From: Halostreptopolyspora alba
GTDB lineage: Bacteria > Actinomycetota > Actinomycetes > Streptosporangiales > Streptosporangiaceae
NCBI GenBank assembly: GCA_003725585.1
Contig: RJMB01000030.1
Span: 1 to 52,997 of the forward strand
Direction: 5' to 3'
DNA: 52,997 bases
Positions 52,908 to 52,997 of this stretch are shown piece by piece (position 1 is the stretch's first letter; the number at the start of each line of letters is the position of its first letter). The notes under the pieces were generated by a model. That model ran no database searches. It saw nothing but the letters and a program-made list of their open reading frames with translations, and was not told the DNA's origin. A program made the translations under genes and the position numbers.

Positions 52908-52997
52908 ACGGGGACACGGAGCCCGGCTGAATCCTGTTGACCCTTCTATGTCAATTGGTGGGGTGAGGCTTGGTGGTGGGAGGGTCCCACCCGGCCC

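Overview
The window is high-GC actinobacterial chromosome. Gene content and order match the conserved core around the two glutamine synthetases of Actinobacteria, and the proteins look most like Nocardiopsaceae-type sequences (genus is an inference; there is no rRNA in the window). From panB to ctaC the order panB, glnA2, glnE, glnA, RDD protein, DUF4191 protein, lipA, lipB, TIGR01777 epimerase, sucB/lpd, pepA, cobS/cobU, erpA, PfkB kinase, ctaC largely repeats the Mycobacterium tuberculosis Rv2225-Rv2200c order, with local insertions. I see no prophage, integrase, IS element, CRISPR array, tRNA or rRNA.

Layout. 1-2800: repeat locus, membrane-anchored alpha/beta hydrolase, class I glutamine amidotransferase, second repeat locus, short peptidoglycan-binding-like protein. 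2939-8174: a tight minus-strand operon of four peptidases (M55 D-aminopeptidase, M20, S9, S66 LD-carboxypeptidase), probably for D-amino-acid or cell-wall peptides. 8293-13040: methionine aminopeptidase, a 65-residue SPOR-like protein, a SIS-like protein, F420:NADP oxidoreductase, a BtuF-like binding protein and an F420-type LLM oxidoreductase. 13160-27166: panB and the nitrogen block (glnA2, glnE, glnA) with nadE, two membrane proteins and a copper/cytochrome-oxidase assembly set (membrane protein, Sco1, PCuAC). 27167-35400: long tandem repeat, lipoate genes, sucB-lpd and pepA. 35764-39722: cobS-cobU and small genes. 39841-42649: the envelope-stress set pspA-pspAA-htpX-pspAB. 42769-47753: glycerate kinase, erpA, PfkB kinase, DUF2470 protein, rpsD, TusA-like protein. 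48173-52770: cytochrome aa3 oxidase genes ctaC-ctaD-ctaF and a lipoprotein L,D-transpeptidase.

Regulation readable in the DNA: a four-half-site GlnR operator upstream of glnA; an iron box (DtxR/IdeR/DmdR type) between the DUF2470 gene and rpsD; a BlaI/CopY-like palindrome covering the -10 of a leaderless membrane-protein gene; a TetR-like palindrome upstream of the LLM oxidoreductase; several strong hairpin terminators. Twelve genes have a TANNNT -10 hexamer 6-8 nt before their start codon, so leaderless translation appears common here and corrects several starts.

The main candidate for something undescribed is a family of about 130-nt imperfect inverted repeats present at six intergenic loci (1-340, 2143-2410, 11731-11999, 23915-24200, 27277-27832, 47219-47490). 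Each locus that can be judged lies next to at least one stop codon. Four loci share a composite layout of left half, full hairpin, right half, with the junction at the hairpin apex. Paired blocks in the arms are exchanged between loci while staying complementary. They look like a structured 3'-end element (terminator, RNA stabiliser or REP/MITE-like mobile repeat).
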